Position numbers and translations under genes: made by a program. Below the pieces are notes generated by a model. That model was not told where the DNA came from and ran no database searches. It saw only the letters and a program-made list of their open reading frames with translations. Below are positions 23,884 to 40,396 of a stretch of DNA of 64,000 nucleotides, one piece after another; the first letter of the stretch is position 1, and each line of letters opens with the position of its first letter. This DNA comes from Marisa cornuarietis (taxonomy: Eukaryota; Mollusca; Gastropoda; Architaenioglossa; Ampullariidae), in NCBI GenBank assembly GCA_004794655.1, contig SMMW01000003.1, forward strand, positions 18,556,501-18,620,500, written 5' to 3'.

Positions 23884-25496
23884 CGGTTGTAGAGAAACCT
23901 TACCCTATTATCACCAACTCTTGCCTTCTTTCTCTGGGTTTTGCTAAATGACAGGCCAGTGCACTTTAGGATAAATTTTGGAATTTCACTATAACAAGAA
24001 ATAGTTCTTTTGCATTTAATAATGAGTGAATTTATACAGCTCATTTTCCTGCTTAGTAGAAGGCTAAGATTTTTACTAGATTTAACATTGCCACTGTTAA
24101 TCTTAGGCCCAGGTACAAAATACACTGTCAAGAATTTTCACAATTTGGCAGTCCCTGTTGTTGCATGAGAGAGAGTAAATGTGAATTCCTGTTAACCTGG
24201 ACCTTGCAACTTTAGCTGTCTGCCCAGTTCATACATGTAGTAGCTAACAGTTTAGATTAATTTCATGAAATGTTTTTACCACTTCAGTGCCCCACTTCCA
24301 ACTGCCCACATCTACTTCCTCATTTGCTGCACATAGTTGTATGCAAGCTAGAGCCGGTATGTATCTTGACCTGCAACTTTCGGATGAAGAAGTGTGTTTT
24401 GTCGTTAATGTGGTGGTGCTAAAAGAAATTTATTTTCTTGTTAGAGACTGCACAGAAGAAAAACATCAATTATGTTTGGAAATGTCAGTGAATTGTGTCA
24501 GAGGGCGAGCCAGTGTACTGATGTCTAGGTTTTAATCCTCTAGTCCAATACACTTTATTCATTTTAGTATGTAGCATTTTGCCATGACTCTTCTACATGA
24601 TGGGGCCTTGTCATGACAGGAAATTGCAGATTATTTTCTTCTCAGGTATTTTTAGAAACAGTTTATTTGACATACTGGTATCCATGATCAATAAACTACC
24701 ATTCTATAGTTGAGAACTTCCAAGTTTTGTGCAGGAAAAGATCCAAGTGCCAAGAGGTTTGAAGGAAAATTTGTGTTACTGCTTTTTCTTTATTTTATAC
24801 TTGTAGTCTTCATGTTTGGCTAAATAATTGGAAAATTATTCTGTGTTAATGTGATTGCATATCTTACAATGACTTGATTCTGCTTTGAAATCTTGCTTTC
24901 TAATCATTTCATTTGTGAATGGTTTTTTAAATTCTCCCCAACTGTCCCCTCACCTCTTTCCAAAAAATTCAAAAACTTGAAGGCATAATTAAAATGGAAA
25001 TACTTCTTCGCTTCATGCATTTTTGAACATCCCAGCCTTTCAGCTTCAGAAGACAGCTTCTTATGCCCAGAATATATCCACCAATAAACTGTTTTACCCA
25101 GGCAGTGCGTGGTGTTATATCCAGCTTGTTACCAATAAATGAGGTACAACTTGGTTGAGCAGCACATACAGCCCTGTTTTCATGAATGCAGTTTGATCTA
25201 TTTAGTTTGATTACTGTCGACACCTGGAGTGAGGCAAGGCTTTTTCAGTAGGAACAAGAGTTTAGAAAATGTCTGGGGGACATGAGGGTGCACAGCTGAT
25301 TTGTTTCATTGTTTATTACTTGGACATAAGACAGAAAATGGGTGATCGTCCCACTTCTTTCCCCCTTTATTTAATTTAAAACTTTTTACATCTAACAAAA
25401 ATACAGGTGTAATATGTCATGTAATCCAGAAGCTGCACTGCTCTAATGTCATGTTAGTAACCACAACAGGGCAAAGAGTTAATTAATAGCCCATCG

Positions 25497-29046
<3,550 letters not shown>

Positions 29047-31373
29047 GAGAACAAATACAACTAAGCAGCACGTGACAAAATCTGCTTTGCTAGCTTCGCT
29101 ACGTCCTGTGCAACACGCGTGGAGAGCGGACGTCTTTTGGAAGTAGGCATACCGCATGGAAATGAACTGCTTGAGGATATAAATGTAAGCTTATTTAAAG
29201 GGATGTACCGAATAAGAATTTTAACTCGAGAGCAAAGAAATTGTGCCTCACAGATACAAAGGAAACTTGATATCTTTATTGTGTAGTTTGTTCTTTTCCC
29301 CTTTTGCTCTTTCTTTTTATTTCACCCATTTGTTATAGTTTTACCCATCACTAATCACTAATCATCTATTCCTTTACCAAATTCTTTAAAAAGCCAATAT
29401 CTATTCCCGGCAGCAACGGTTCATAAATTGTATGATTTGTAATAAAAAAAAAACATAAACCCTTATCCAGCCAATATTTTCATAGGTAAAATTAGGATGA
29501 TAAGTTATAGACGGTAAATGCCGTTTGATGGACGAGCATATATATGTCGATCTTCTGCACCTCCGTTGATACGAGAGCTCGTGCATGGATGTGTGGTTTC
29601 TACAGAACTCTGTGGTGGTTTCTGCTTCTTTCCCTTTCTTGCCTATTTGTTGGTGGTGTGGGGGAAGGATCGAGGGATAGGCAAGACGGTGGTGTTACTA
29701 CGCTCAAGAAATCTTTGGCTTAATCACCCATAGTAGGGAAAGATGAGCACACATATATTCTCACACAATATATACACTAAACGATATGTCATCGATGCCA
29801 TTGAGGTCAAATCCTTTCTTGTAATCTTTTCTGATGAAAATGATCAATGATCGATTCTGTATCATACACATATCCTGTTTACTTAATGTGAATGCTACGT
29901 TCGAAAAGTTGTCAAGTAACTTTGATGGCGTGAAGAACAAAATCGATCTATTGTGTGTTGTATAGAGACCAGAGGACGTCCCCCCACTGTGCTGCTAAGC
30001 AGTGGAACTTTCTTCCACATCACATTAGCCACTCTGACTCGGAGGCTACATCCAAACGCTCTCTGAAAACATATCTTTTCACAAAGTACTATCCCTGAAT
30101 TACTATTCTGAACTCCCTTGCAGTACGTATACTGTGTGTGTCATGCTAACCAACATGTATACAGTTTACAGTCCACACAATGCGAGTCCTTCTTGCCCTC
30201 CCCCCTTTTTCTCTTGCTAATTTTCTACCCATCTTTCTCTGCAGAATCCCTATATTTTCTATGTTCTTTTAATTGGTGTCTTTGTGTTTTCCATCTTTGT
30301 TTTCTGTTTGTCGTAAGTATTGTCATTTATTCTTACGCCCCTCGTGTTCTATCCATTTAGTCCATGTCTCTTCCTTGTTTTAAGCGCTAAGAGCATGCTC
30401 TCTATGAGTGTGAATATGCGCTATAAAAATCTTCATTTATTATTTTTTATTATTTACATCCCTTCACACCTTAAATTCATCCATTGCTTTACGTTCTACT
30501 CTTGTACCTCATCTTTATGTTGTTCGGTGTGTCTGTAGGTATCTAACCGCCCACTGTCTGTTATATTTGATTTATCATTATTGGTCTGCGCAAAGAGTGC
30601 GATCTATCTTGGTCGTGATGCTGCGCGCTAAATTCACATTATTACTTCATGTCGTGGCTCACCGAAACGTTTGCACAGTCTGTTGCTACAGACGACTCGG
30701 CTGGATCAAACCTGCGTGCTGGGCGTCATTACACTTCGCCGTCGCCTAGCGACACTTAATGCTGTCTACTGATCTAGGTTTCACGTGAGTATTTCAAACG
30801 ATATCATGCGAATGTCATGTTTTGGAGATAAAAAAATGATGGATTGTCAAAAGGCCTGTAAATTTTCCCCTTCAAACATAATTGAAGGCGACCACACGAA
30901 CACACACACATTGATGCGCGCGCGCGCACACACACACACACACGGGTATCGTAAATTCGATAGTATAAAACAAATTGTATACAATCCTTTAGATTTTTGT
31001 TTTGACAGAAATATCTGCTTTAGCAAGGACAGTCACTTAAAACTATGATAGTAAATGCTTGCTGAAGTGAGCCTCACGCTAGCTATAAGTTAATAAATAT
31101 TTAACAACAGTGCTACTTAACATAGTTACTCAGTCATATTCATAGTTGAGGCTCAGTGTTGCTTCTGAGCTTCATAGCATTTAGACATCCTTTTAATGAG
31201 ACAGCCCCTTGTGTTTAGTGCTGGCATAGGAACGTGAATTTTTGTTTTAAAATTAATAATAGGTTTAGTTGATGGTTTATTATTTTAATAGATCTTTTAC
31301 CAAAATATGTTTTACCAAATGAAATCTTTCCTACATTTTCCACACGTACGCAGAAGCATAACTAGCATCAGCC
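29047..31373. other. Intergenic region between the divergent MDP1 and sperm-type genes
   Basis: It holds a LINE 3' end (29960-30450), a (GC/CA)n tract near 30918-30942 and otherwise unremarkable AT-rich DNA. Promoters of both genes should lie at its ends; no reliable core motif was identified. Confidence 0.6.
29960..30450 (+). mobile_element. LINE 3' end: ORF2 C-terminus and 3' UTR
   Basis: The plus strand reads CAAKQWNFLPHHI, then SDSEATSKRSLKTYLF and TKYYP-stop, the usual end of a non-LTR ORF2. A 3' UTR follows with TTTTAAGCGCTAAGAGCATG and GCGCTATAAAAATCTTC, then an A/T tail. Confidence 0.85.
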
Positions 31374-32233
31374 ATGACAACAGTAGGAGTGCAGCCGCAG
31401 ACAGTAGAGCGGGTGAATGCCTTGCAGTTACCCAGCTATGCCTACCACTATCCACATTTCAAGAGAGTGCAGCTGGCGGCGGTAAAAGATCAGATGTTCC
31501 ATCCCAATCTTCCAACACTTCGCCGCATGGAGATGGACACACACATGCAAAAGCTTCCTGACGAACACTCTAGGACTTCCACCACCTGCGGACCTGGTGA
31601 GTTAAGGAAGGGGTAAACAAAGGGTTATTACGTGCACGCACACACACACACACACACACATTTAAGCACTAACATATTTGCACACACTTTGTGCAATTGT
31701 GATTATTGTTGCCTTTTTCAGGCTATTTCTGGGAGATATTTCAGATCTATCATTCCAAGAGTGTGTGTGCGTGCGCGTGCGCGCGTGTGTGTGTGCATGC
31801 GTGAGTGCACATTCGGTCTAACTACGCATATCACTTGGGTGGCCTGAGACGCTTGGAGAGAAATGTGCGGTGTTTCGCTGTTGGCAAGTAGCCACGCTGT
31901 AAAGCAATAGCAATCTGAACTTCAATCGCCATGCGCATGCGTGAAACCTTATCTACTGTGTTCCTGCTCCTTGATTTGTGCTTTGATATGCGGCAGTAGT
32001 CGATCTTAACCTGTTATTAAAAAATGTGACCATATTTTGTGAACGTGAGGTCATAGAACGTTGGATTCACGATGGCCTCGCAGGTCATGTCATTGTAGAT
32101 CACGTGAAAGGAAAACGCCACGTTGCCAATGCCGTTCAGTCAGCCGGTGTTTCAGAAAGGTGCACCCACCGTTAGGAACAGAGGTGGTCTGTGTCTCTCT
32201 GCTTCTTAGTCACACATCTCCGGGAATAAAACA

Positions 32234-32300
<67 letters not shown>

Positions 32301-35300
32301 ATTAGAGCAGAGTCGTTCCTCAAAGACTCGCAGATGTAAAGAAAAAAAAACACCTTAAACGTTATTGTAGGCTTATGAGGGAAGTTTAAGAGAATATTTT
32401 AGAATATTCAAGCTGATGTGAGAGGATACTTAGAATAAGCAGGCCGATGTCGCCAAAGTGTTGATACCTCTTAGGACAAGCAGCCAGTGTTTAATAACGT
32501 CATTAGTACATATCAGTAATGCAAGAGTTTACAATACATTACCTCTCTGCCATTCACCAGTACGTGTACACACTTGCCCGCAAACATGCAAACACGGCAA
32601 ATCTATTCATTCATTGTTCTGAAAGTGGAAAAGTTTTAGAAAACCTAAGAACTCTTTTTCAGACCAGGGAAAGTTTTTGAATGTTGACATTTTGCCGACA
32701 AAGTCTGGAAAAGTTTTTAAGTTTGGATGGGTAGCACAGTACGTGCTTCCAGTTTCCACATACGAAAATCTACCACCCAGAAAATGTTTTCGACAAAAAT
32801 GAATTCAGTCGCAATATAAAAAGCATCCTAGACACAGCAGCTGGTTGTTCTGTGGGCACAAAGTACGCTATGTTCACACAATTCGATGACGACTTAATCG
32901 GTGTAACCAGTGTAGCAGTAGCTGTATGTAGCAAGAACTTAATTAAGCGTACGCATGATTTTTCGACGATTTCTGCTACCCCAAATCCAATGAGTATTAT
33001 GAAATTAATTGTAAAGAATAGGTTTTCCTTCTGTCAGCTATATATTATTATGTGAATTGTAAGAGTGCAAATAAAACAAGATCAAGCAGCATCTATGAAT
33101 TATATAGGCTATTTTTATGTTGTACTCCTTCAGTCACACTAGTAAACCAAATTAGAAGCAAATCCAATGGGTATTGTGGCAATATTATCATGTGTTTTGT
33201 AAGAGTGCAAATAAAACAAGATCAAGCAGCATCTATGAATTATATAGGCTATTTTGTGTTGTACTCCTTCAGTCACACTAGTAAACCAAATTTGAAGCAA
33301 ATCCATTGACTATTGTGAAAGTTATTGAAAAGTTTAGGTTGCAAACTTGACACGGGAACTAAATAGCACGGAAGACACGTGGAGTTTGAGAAAACCCGTG
33401 CTATCATGTTATGTACGGAAGAGTCTGATAAAGTGGGCTGACCCAGCACCCTAACCGTGTCCGCTAATGTTGAGACGGGTCTGCTTTGCACGGGCCTCAC
33501 GTAAGGTTTAACAAACACGAGGTCCCGCGTGTCGCGTATGACACTTGACATTGGGCTTGCTTAGCAGCAACAGCTAGTGGATTGTGGAAAACCCGTGCTC
33601 TCATGTATTGTAAGCTAGAGAGAGGTATGTATACTGCGCCGCCACTACACCCAGACCCCTCTAAAGCTTTAGATAAAGTCTTTTGGTTATTGTTATAAGT
33701 CTTGTCAATATTCTGTTATTTAGACTGTCCTGAAGTCAAACCGGTTCATAAAGCATGTTTGTGAAAAGATCTAGGAAAATGTCAAGCAGATTACGTGACT
33801 GTTTAGTGTAATATAATTTAAAATGCTGCCCACCTCTGATTTTAAACATATTTTGCCAAATTTTGTTGACAGGTCAATTCCCAGTTTTACACATTCCGTT
33901 ACGTATATTTCACTCCAATGCTTAATAGAGGGATGGGTGTAGCGGCGGCACAGTGTACATACCTCTCTCTAGCTTACAATACATGAGAGCACGGGTTTTC
34001 CACACTCCGCGTGCTGTTCCTGCTAAGCAAGCCCAATGTCAAGTGTGGCGACTGCGGTCAGGGTGTAGAAGCAGCCCACTGCACCCGTCTTTATCACGCA
34101 GTACATGGGGGCACGGATTTTTCAAGATTCACGTGCTGTCCGTGCTAAGCAGGCCCCATGTCAAGCTTGGCGCCCGAGGTTAGGATGTGGAAACAGCGCA
34201 ATGCATCCGTATTTCCCGTGCAGTACGGGTTTTTCAAGCTCCACGTGCTGTCCGTGCTATGTCAAGTTTGGCGATAGCGGTTTTTTTTAACCCTTTAACT
34301 GCCAACTCCTTTACTTCATTAAAAAAAAAGTATGTAGCTGTGAAAAGCGAACTCGCCACGTTGGACAGATTTTCCTCAGCGATGGGCACGTGCCCTCTCA
34401 TCGCAGGCTTCTCTACTTCCATGTTGTCTTTATTTCACTAAAACCAAAGACTGCATGCTTGCTTCGGATCTTCTGTGAAAATCATCAACTTCACCTACAT
34501 CAATCATGTATTTATGTTTCCAGTCGATGTCGAGATTAAAGTAGGTCGGGGAAAGTGAAAGGGTGTGGAAATAGTCTGGAATGAGTCTGGAATGAGTCTG
34601 GAATTTCGTTTGGTCACACCTGTACAAACTCTGTTTATGTATTCATTCATTTGACAGTAGAGGACGCCATAATCAGCGGGGATATGTACTGCTGTAAATG
34701 TTTTTAGACATATTTTGCATCACTTCTGCTGTAAAATGACAAGCTTTGAAAACACTATGACTGCTGTGTTGCAGATGACTTTGCCCGTGCAACTTCCAGT
34801 CGCTTTAAGCCATCTCCTCTGCAGCTGTCCAGTCTGGTGAGTGGAGAAAGCTCGTGCAGCATTTTGCCGCTAAGCACGATCTCAGTAATAGTTATCACGT
34901 GTATCGTTGTCGGAGTCTTCTTGTAGTCTCACCTGTGCTAAGACGTCGGTGTTTGCATGTTGGTATATATGCTGGGAGGTTTTGGAGACAGTTTACTTGT
35001 AACTCGTAATGCTGCTATCGTGCTGCATTGTTTTACTATATCGTAAACTTCTGCCGAACTCCATAATTGCTTTCTTGAAATGACATGTAATGTTGCTAGC
35101 ACAACATAGAAAAGCCGCAGTCAGAATTATTAGGACTCACTAGGTTATTTGTATATTCCCCAGCTTTCCGTAATAAAACAATTTTTTAATTCGGATACAA
35201 CAATAACTAACTGGCAAGCACTGGCCATGTGATGTTAACGATATTTGACTGCGCCACATTCATAAACTGCTAATTCATTTCAAAATGCATATTTAAAAGT

Positions 35301-38003
35301 TTTAAATTCATTCCCGTTAATTATTGCATTGTCGAGATTCAAAAGTTGTTTTGTTATGGGGGGATGGGATACACAAATAACCTAGTGACAAGTATTCAAA
35401 AATGGGGTGTAAAGAAAGTCGTAAACAACTTATTCACCAATTGGGAACGCCTCGTGAGCTGTACTCCAAAATGACAAGCACTTGCAAGATAATTCAGATC
35501 GTAAAAAGAACTAAGGCACTAAGAAATATTCATTTGCAATCTATATTGTTGCGCGGAGACCCTAGACCCTGTAAACAGAAGAGATCAGATGATAAAAACA
35601 TTGTTCTTATAGCACAATTATTTTTTAATGTACAATAATCAAATGCAGTTATAACAGAATTATAATTTCTTATTTTAATAAGACATGATTTTAGATTAAC
35701 GCATAATAAGACCAAGTCAATGGTTTAATCATGTTAAGAATGTATTTCTTGACATGTGTCTAATGTGCAGAACATAACAGACCAGGGTAGAGAAATCCAC
35801 AGATGTTACACTACCCCAGAGGAACTGAAGTGAGACTCGCTCACTCTCTCTGTCTCTGTATTATGACAACATTGATTAGCTTCATAGAAGTAAACTAGCC
35901 GTGTTCTTTGTGCGTTTCAGCATTCGAATCGTGTTATGACTGCTGCGTGATTGTTTTTGGTTGACCGGTGATAATGCCTCCTCACTATGTGTGAAACATT
36001 TTGAGTGTGCATCGATATATTCTCATTTAGTATCACACGAGGTTAGAGAATAACTCTTAACATAGCGTGACTTGTTGTGACCTTACCTCCTAATATAGCT
36101 GCTAATATAGCGTGACTTGTAAAAGTGTCACATTTACAAGTGTAACATTTACAAGGGACAGTAAAGACGACAGGAGTGCCTTTCGCTAGTGTAGCAGATC
36201 TTGGTGTTTTCGTTCTGTGTGATGTACAATCTTACTGCTTGACTGTGTGGCTCAGGAAAGTTCGTGATGAGTGGAGTGCGTTTCTGTGCAAGTGCCCCGA
36301 ACGATTCGATATCAAGCTTCCAGAAGTTCCCTCGAAAAAAGGTCAGCTCTACTCTACTAAGCAATGCTCTTTAGTGACAAGTGGGTTTTGTTCTACTAAT
36401 GGTTGTTGGTGGTTAGTGAGTTTGTAATTTAGTAAAAGTCCTCGAAAGTAATAAGTTTTTCTCTGCTGGACAAATATTGGCTTCCAAAAGATCGAAATAA
36501 TAATAATAATAAAGTTCTCTTGTATAGCACCTTATCCCTACCCTAAGGGCAAGCTCAAGGCGCTTCACAAAAACAAATACATTTTTACAGCACGGTCTCC
36601 AGAAAACTCTTTGATATCCAGATTTTCAAGTCAAAGATAAGGGTTGGGAAAAGAACTTCCTTACACACTGGCACCGAGACCCACATATTTTGCTGAAGCG
36701 TGACCAACCGCTGTTTTATTGACTAGACAGTTCATAACATTTTTGTGCAGACTGTTTATACAGTATACTCTTCGCTAAAGTGGACAAAAATGATGGTTAG
36801 TTCCCCGATGGTGATATAGGCAGTAATCATATTTTGAATAAGGCCACAGTCGATTAAATCACTTTTTTTAACTGTGCAGATCTACACTTCACTGGCTACG
36901 CAGTTCGTTACCTAAGGCCGGACGTCACTCGTGGATGGAGAGTAAGTACAGACGTTTCTGATTATTTCAGGGTACAAATTTTATTTTAATCTTTATTATA
37001 TCAATTACATACAAACACTTCTTGCACAATTGTAGTGTGTATGTAAATAGTCTTTTTGTTATTGTATGGTTGAGGGTGTTGCGAGCCTGAAAGTAAGCCT
37101 AAGAGTGTTAGCGAGTCTCAGAAGAGGGATGTAGAACATTGGCCGTAGAATACTGATCAAACTTCTATTTTAAAAGTTCTGTCCGAAGTGTATAAATGTC
37201 TTAACTTTGAACAAGAGTATCTCCTGGCACTAATCATGTCTGTCAGTATAATATAAATCATAGTGTAACTATCTTGTCTGTGTGGAAGTACTATCAGTTA
37301 GTGTAGTATTAAGTCACGTGATTCCCTCATCATTTAGCACCACAGGTTATATAAATTGTGCTAGATTCACATCTGTGGTATTGCTCTAGAAGGCTGCTAT
37401 TCAAAGTGGTATTCCTGAGAGTCTAGCAGACTATTATGCTCAGTGGTTTTAGTAAAGTCTAGAAGGCTGTTATTCACAATGGTTTTAATAAAGTATAAAA
37501 GGCTGTTACTATCAGAGGGTATTCACTTAATACAGTTTGTGTTGCGTTCTTCTGTCTCAGTATACACTGCAGCAGGAGCCAAGGCTGGACCAATATGGTC
37601 AGAAACCATTACCAGCAAATATTTTGTGAGTAGAAGTACTCATGATTTTCGTCTTTTTAACTTTCCAGACTTGCTTAATCAGAAACCCAGACCTCATCAC
37701 AAATAATAGGGACTGGGTGCACATAGCACCGCCAGCCTGTAGCTACTTGTAGTCAGGCCTGGCAGGCCGCTACTAATGATATAACCACTCACAGCACCTG
37801 GCTCCACTTGGCTAGCCGTTTAACAGTCCTTGGCGATGTAGGCACGGTGAAGTCTTGCGGTGTCTGTGTATAAGATTTGTGCTTTTAGTACATATGCGAA
37901 CGATATGGCAGTCCTTTAGCTTGACTGGTTGAGGAATGATCAAAGTATTTTTACGGTTATAATGTATGTTCTACTCATGCGTGCGGTGTGTGTGCATGCG
38001 TGC

Positions 38004-38065
<62 letters not shown>

Positions 38066-38146
38066 TGCTTGCTTGCTTGCAGCGCTCGCTATCGTGACAC
38101 GTACCCGAAGTACTTCCGTAATGTGGCCTCCGCTGCCTGGCGGTAA
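31374..38146 (+). CDS. Small gene resembling sperm microtubule inner protein 8 (SPMIP8/TEPP-like), tentative
   Basis: Seven exons join in one frame: 31374-31596, 34775-34836, 35771-35829, 36256-36341, 36880-36941, 37561-37625, 38083-38146, giving 206 aa ending AAWR then TAA. Visible: FHPNLPTLRRMEMDT and LPDEHSRT near residues 42-67, DDFARATSSRF, HRCYTTPEELK, ERFDIKLPEVP, GYAVRYLRPDVTRGWR, and RYRDTYPKYF at the end. There is no signal peptide, membrane segment or catalytic motif. It is Tyr/Arg/Pro-rich and short, as in proteins that line axonemal microtubules. The LPTLRRMxMD...LPDEH core recalls TEPP/SPMIP8 from memory only, so the name is tentative while the gene itself is well supported by phase-consistent splicing. 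The final TGG CGG TAA overlaps a possible donor (CG|GTAAGG), so a further 3' exon cannot be excluded. The last acceptor follows a (GT)n(CTTG)n tract. Confidence 0.7.
32236..32299 (+). repeat. (GT)n microsatellite
   Basis: About 64 bp of pure GT in intron 1 of the sperm-type gene. Confidence 0.95.
33054..33315 (+). repeat. Tandem duplication, 140-bp unit
   Basis: GTAAGAGTGCAAATAAAACA at 33059 recurs at 33199 and the copies stay nearly identical to about 33310, ending AAGCAAATCCA. Confidence 0.9.
33337..34285. mobile_element. Foldback-type element with long, internally repetitive inverted arms
   Basis: Left arm from AAACTTGACA through CACGTGGAG, AAAACCCGTGCTATCATG and TGACATTGGGCTTGCTTAGC to GCCGCCACTACACC near 33655. 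The right arm begins GGTGTAGCGGCGGCAC near 33935 and repeats the same motifs in inverse order to TGTCAAGTTTGG near 34275. Each arm holds two or three variants of a unit of about 110 bp. There is no coding capacity; it lies in intron 1 of the sperm-type gene. Confidence 0.75.
36495..36660 (+). repeat. Dispersed repeat tail with (AAT)n and GGCGCTTCACA block
   Basis: (AATAATAAT)n then GTTCTCTTGTATAGCACC and CTCAAGGCGCTTCACA, a layout usual for invertebrate retroelement 3' ends. It lies in an intron of the sperm-type gene. Confidence 0.4.
38004..38082 (+). repeat. (GT)n(CTTG)n microsatellite abutting a splice acceptor
   Basis: About 58 bp of GT, then four CTTG units, then CAG|CGC, the acceptor of the last exon of the sperm-type gene. 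The microsatellite takes the place of the polypyrimidine tract. Confidence 0.9.
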
Positions 38147-40396
38147 GGCCTACAGACGGAGCCGGCACCCTGGTGGTAAGGCTAGCAACCCCAGCGCCGT
38201 GGTGAGGTGTACGTCACTCGTCATGATAGCCGTATAAACAAAAAGTCCAGCAGTCTCATCATTCAACACAGCCTCTCAGGAGAGTGTACACTTGTTCTCG
38301 TACAGACCGCCTGCAAGCTGGCTTACAATAGCATCTGTAGTATTTTGACCTCCTGAACTATTGTCATGGGCATCATCAAGCAGTATTATACCTTTATAGT
38401 CGTCTGGATGGTATTTAACATCATCACACAGTATTATATAGCCTTTTAGTACGGTATTTGTGTGGCGTAGACATTTTGTTTTTACAGATTATGCAAGCGG
38501 ATAAAGGGGCTTTATATACCTGGAATGACCTTGTTTACTCTTTGCAATGTCAGTATTATAGGAAGAAGAATGAAACTTTTATATATATATATATATATAC
38601 ACTGTATTACCGAAGCAGTATTGCCGTGTAGTCGATCTGATGCATGCATACTGATGGCAAGGTTTGGATGCCGAGATGACTGGTTGATCCAATGATCATT
38701 GTTACCGAATCAGTATTGTGCTGCCTAATCCTGGCTGTGTGCTCACGGTAGAAAGGAGCGTCGATGTATGTGGCAAGTCTACGTGATGCAGAAGATGCTG
38801 CAGACTCCATCTCTCCCGGTGTAGATGAAGGATACATCAGGACTGGCTGCAAGATCACGGTCTTTCACTTGTACTGGCTAGAAGTAGTATCCTCCACACA
38901 AGATCATGGCTGCATGCTTGCTGCCTTCAAGTATTTTCCCTTTGCCTACCACCATGATCGAGTCTGTAGTCTGGTGAGATGGAGATCTGTCAGTGAAAGT
39001 GAGTAATCTGATCTACTCTCGTGGTTTTTTTGTCCTTCCCTTTCTTCATCTTTTATGTTTAACATGAAAAATAAACTGCCTGCTGAGCTACCTGTTGTTC
39101 ATGTTGCTAGCGCAGAGTGCGAGATGACCCATATCTAGAAGAGTGTTGCACAGGCGGGTTTGTGAATGATGTGATCGAGGGATGGATTTGGCGGAACGAC
39201 CAATAGTGTGTCCAGGGCCATACTCTTCCGAAACGCCCCGCACATAATATCTTAGTGTTAAGGTAGCGACTGTGGTGGTTGTTAAGGCTCCCTTCACGAT
39301 GACAGGAATACGTTGGTGTATGCCAACAGCAACTTCGCTGCCAAGAAGTATAAATTTTATTTTGAAGTAAGTTGTAGATGGTGTTGTTTTGTAGTTATGC
39401 ACGAAGGAGTCTCCTTTCGACATTGCGGCAATTAACAGAGGACGACATAGTGCTGTCGATTATACGACTATACCCAGCAACTCTCAAGAACTCTCCCCAC
39501 GCAGACGATCACCGGTCCACAATTACAAAATGTAATGGAGAATTACAAGTTGTCAAACGAACTGTATACACAGGAAAATTTTATTTATTTATTTATTTAT
39601 TTATTGAAAAACTCTGACAAACATCACATTTCGTTGCCTCTCGTACTCATGACCAGCATCTTCTTGGTAAGCAATGTCGCTCAGTCCACGGTGGGCAGAC
39701 AGCACGCCGAGGGTCAAATGCCAGATCTGATGAGTTTAAGGTCCGATGGAGCTGGAGGCGTGCTACCCCCAATCTTCCCCTCGCCTGTCAGACTAGGGTC
39801 ACATGTACTGGGCATGTCAGGAAGACGCCACAGTAGGTGTAATCAGGTAGAGAAGTGGGAACACATCAAGTTTTCATCCGTTAACATTTGCAACAAGTTT
39901 GAACCTTTTTAGTCTGATGACCAAAACAGTTTCGGTAAATTGAAGAGATTTTTTTAAGCATAGTAATAACACATACGTCATACACTGTTGTTGGGACAAG
40001 TGGTGGTGTCTGTGACCCATGTCTTCGGGTTGATAAAGATGGCGACAAAAAATAAAATAATACTCGCACGGATGACAACTTGTCGAGTCAATGCGCTCTT
40101 AGATCAGTAAACTGCATCGCCGTGATATAGCCTTAGTTGCTGGCACGGCGTAAAACACAAACAAATCAGTAAACTGCAGTCGTGATTCCACTGTTAACCA
40201 ACAACAAAGCTGACTGCAATGTAAAAGTCCTCAGACGTTTGATGCCCATACCGGGATTTTGTCAGTGACCTTATTACAGTTCAACAGATGGAATAAAAAT
40301 ATGAAATAAGACAAATTTCGTGAAGCTATAGCCATATGAAACGACTGATAAAACTGTGATGCCGCCATTGTACCTGTCGCCCCGTTCTGTGCGAGG
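38147..40396. other. Intergenic region between the sperm-type gene and the 3' end of the PDI-like gene
   Basis: (AT)n at 38578-38599, (TTTA)n at 39578-39605 and a SINE 3' fragment at 40110-40175. Open frames at 39088-39423 and 39535-39912 show no recognisable domain and no splice-supported extension. Confidence 0.55.
40110..40175 (+). mobile_element. SINE 3' fragment (second subfamily)
   Basis: GTGATATAGCCTTAGTTGCT and GGCGTAAAACACAAACAAAT match the 3' block of the SINE at 11488-11700. Confidence 0.55.

Larger units (their letters stand above)
20933..25496. other. Intergenic region between two convergent genes
   Basis: AT-rich, with 3' UTRs of the SLC7 gene (AATAAA at 20957) and MDP1 (at 25366 on the minus strand) at the ends. 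Two TTAA-flanked MITEs lie at 23384-23883. No exon-like frame was found; short open frames look random. Confidence 0.65.

Noticed and set aside
39088..39423. 111-aa minus-strand open frame as a gene
   Set aside because: No recognisable motif, no supporting exon neighbours and located in repeat-bearing intergenic DNA.
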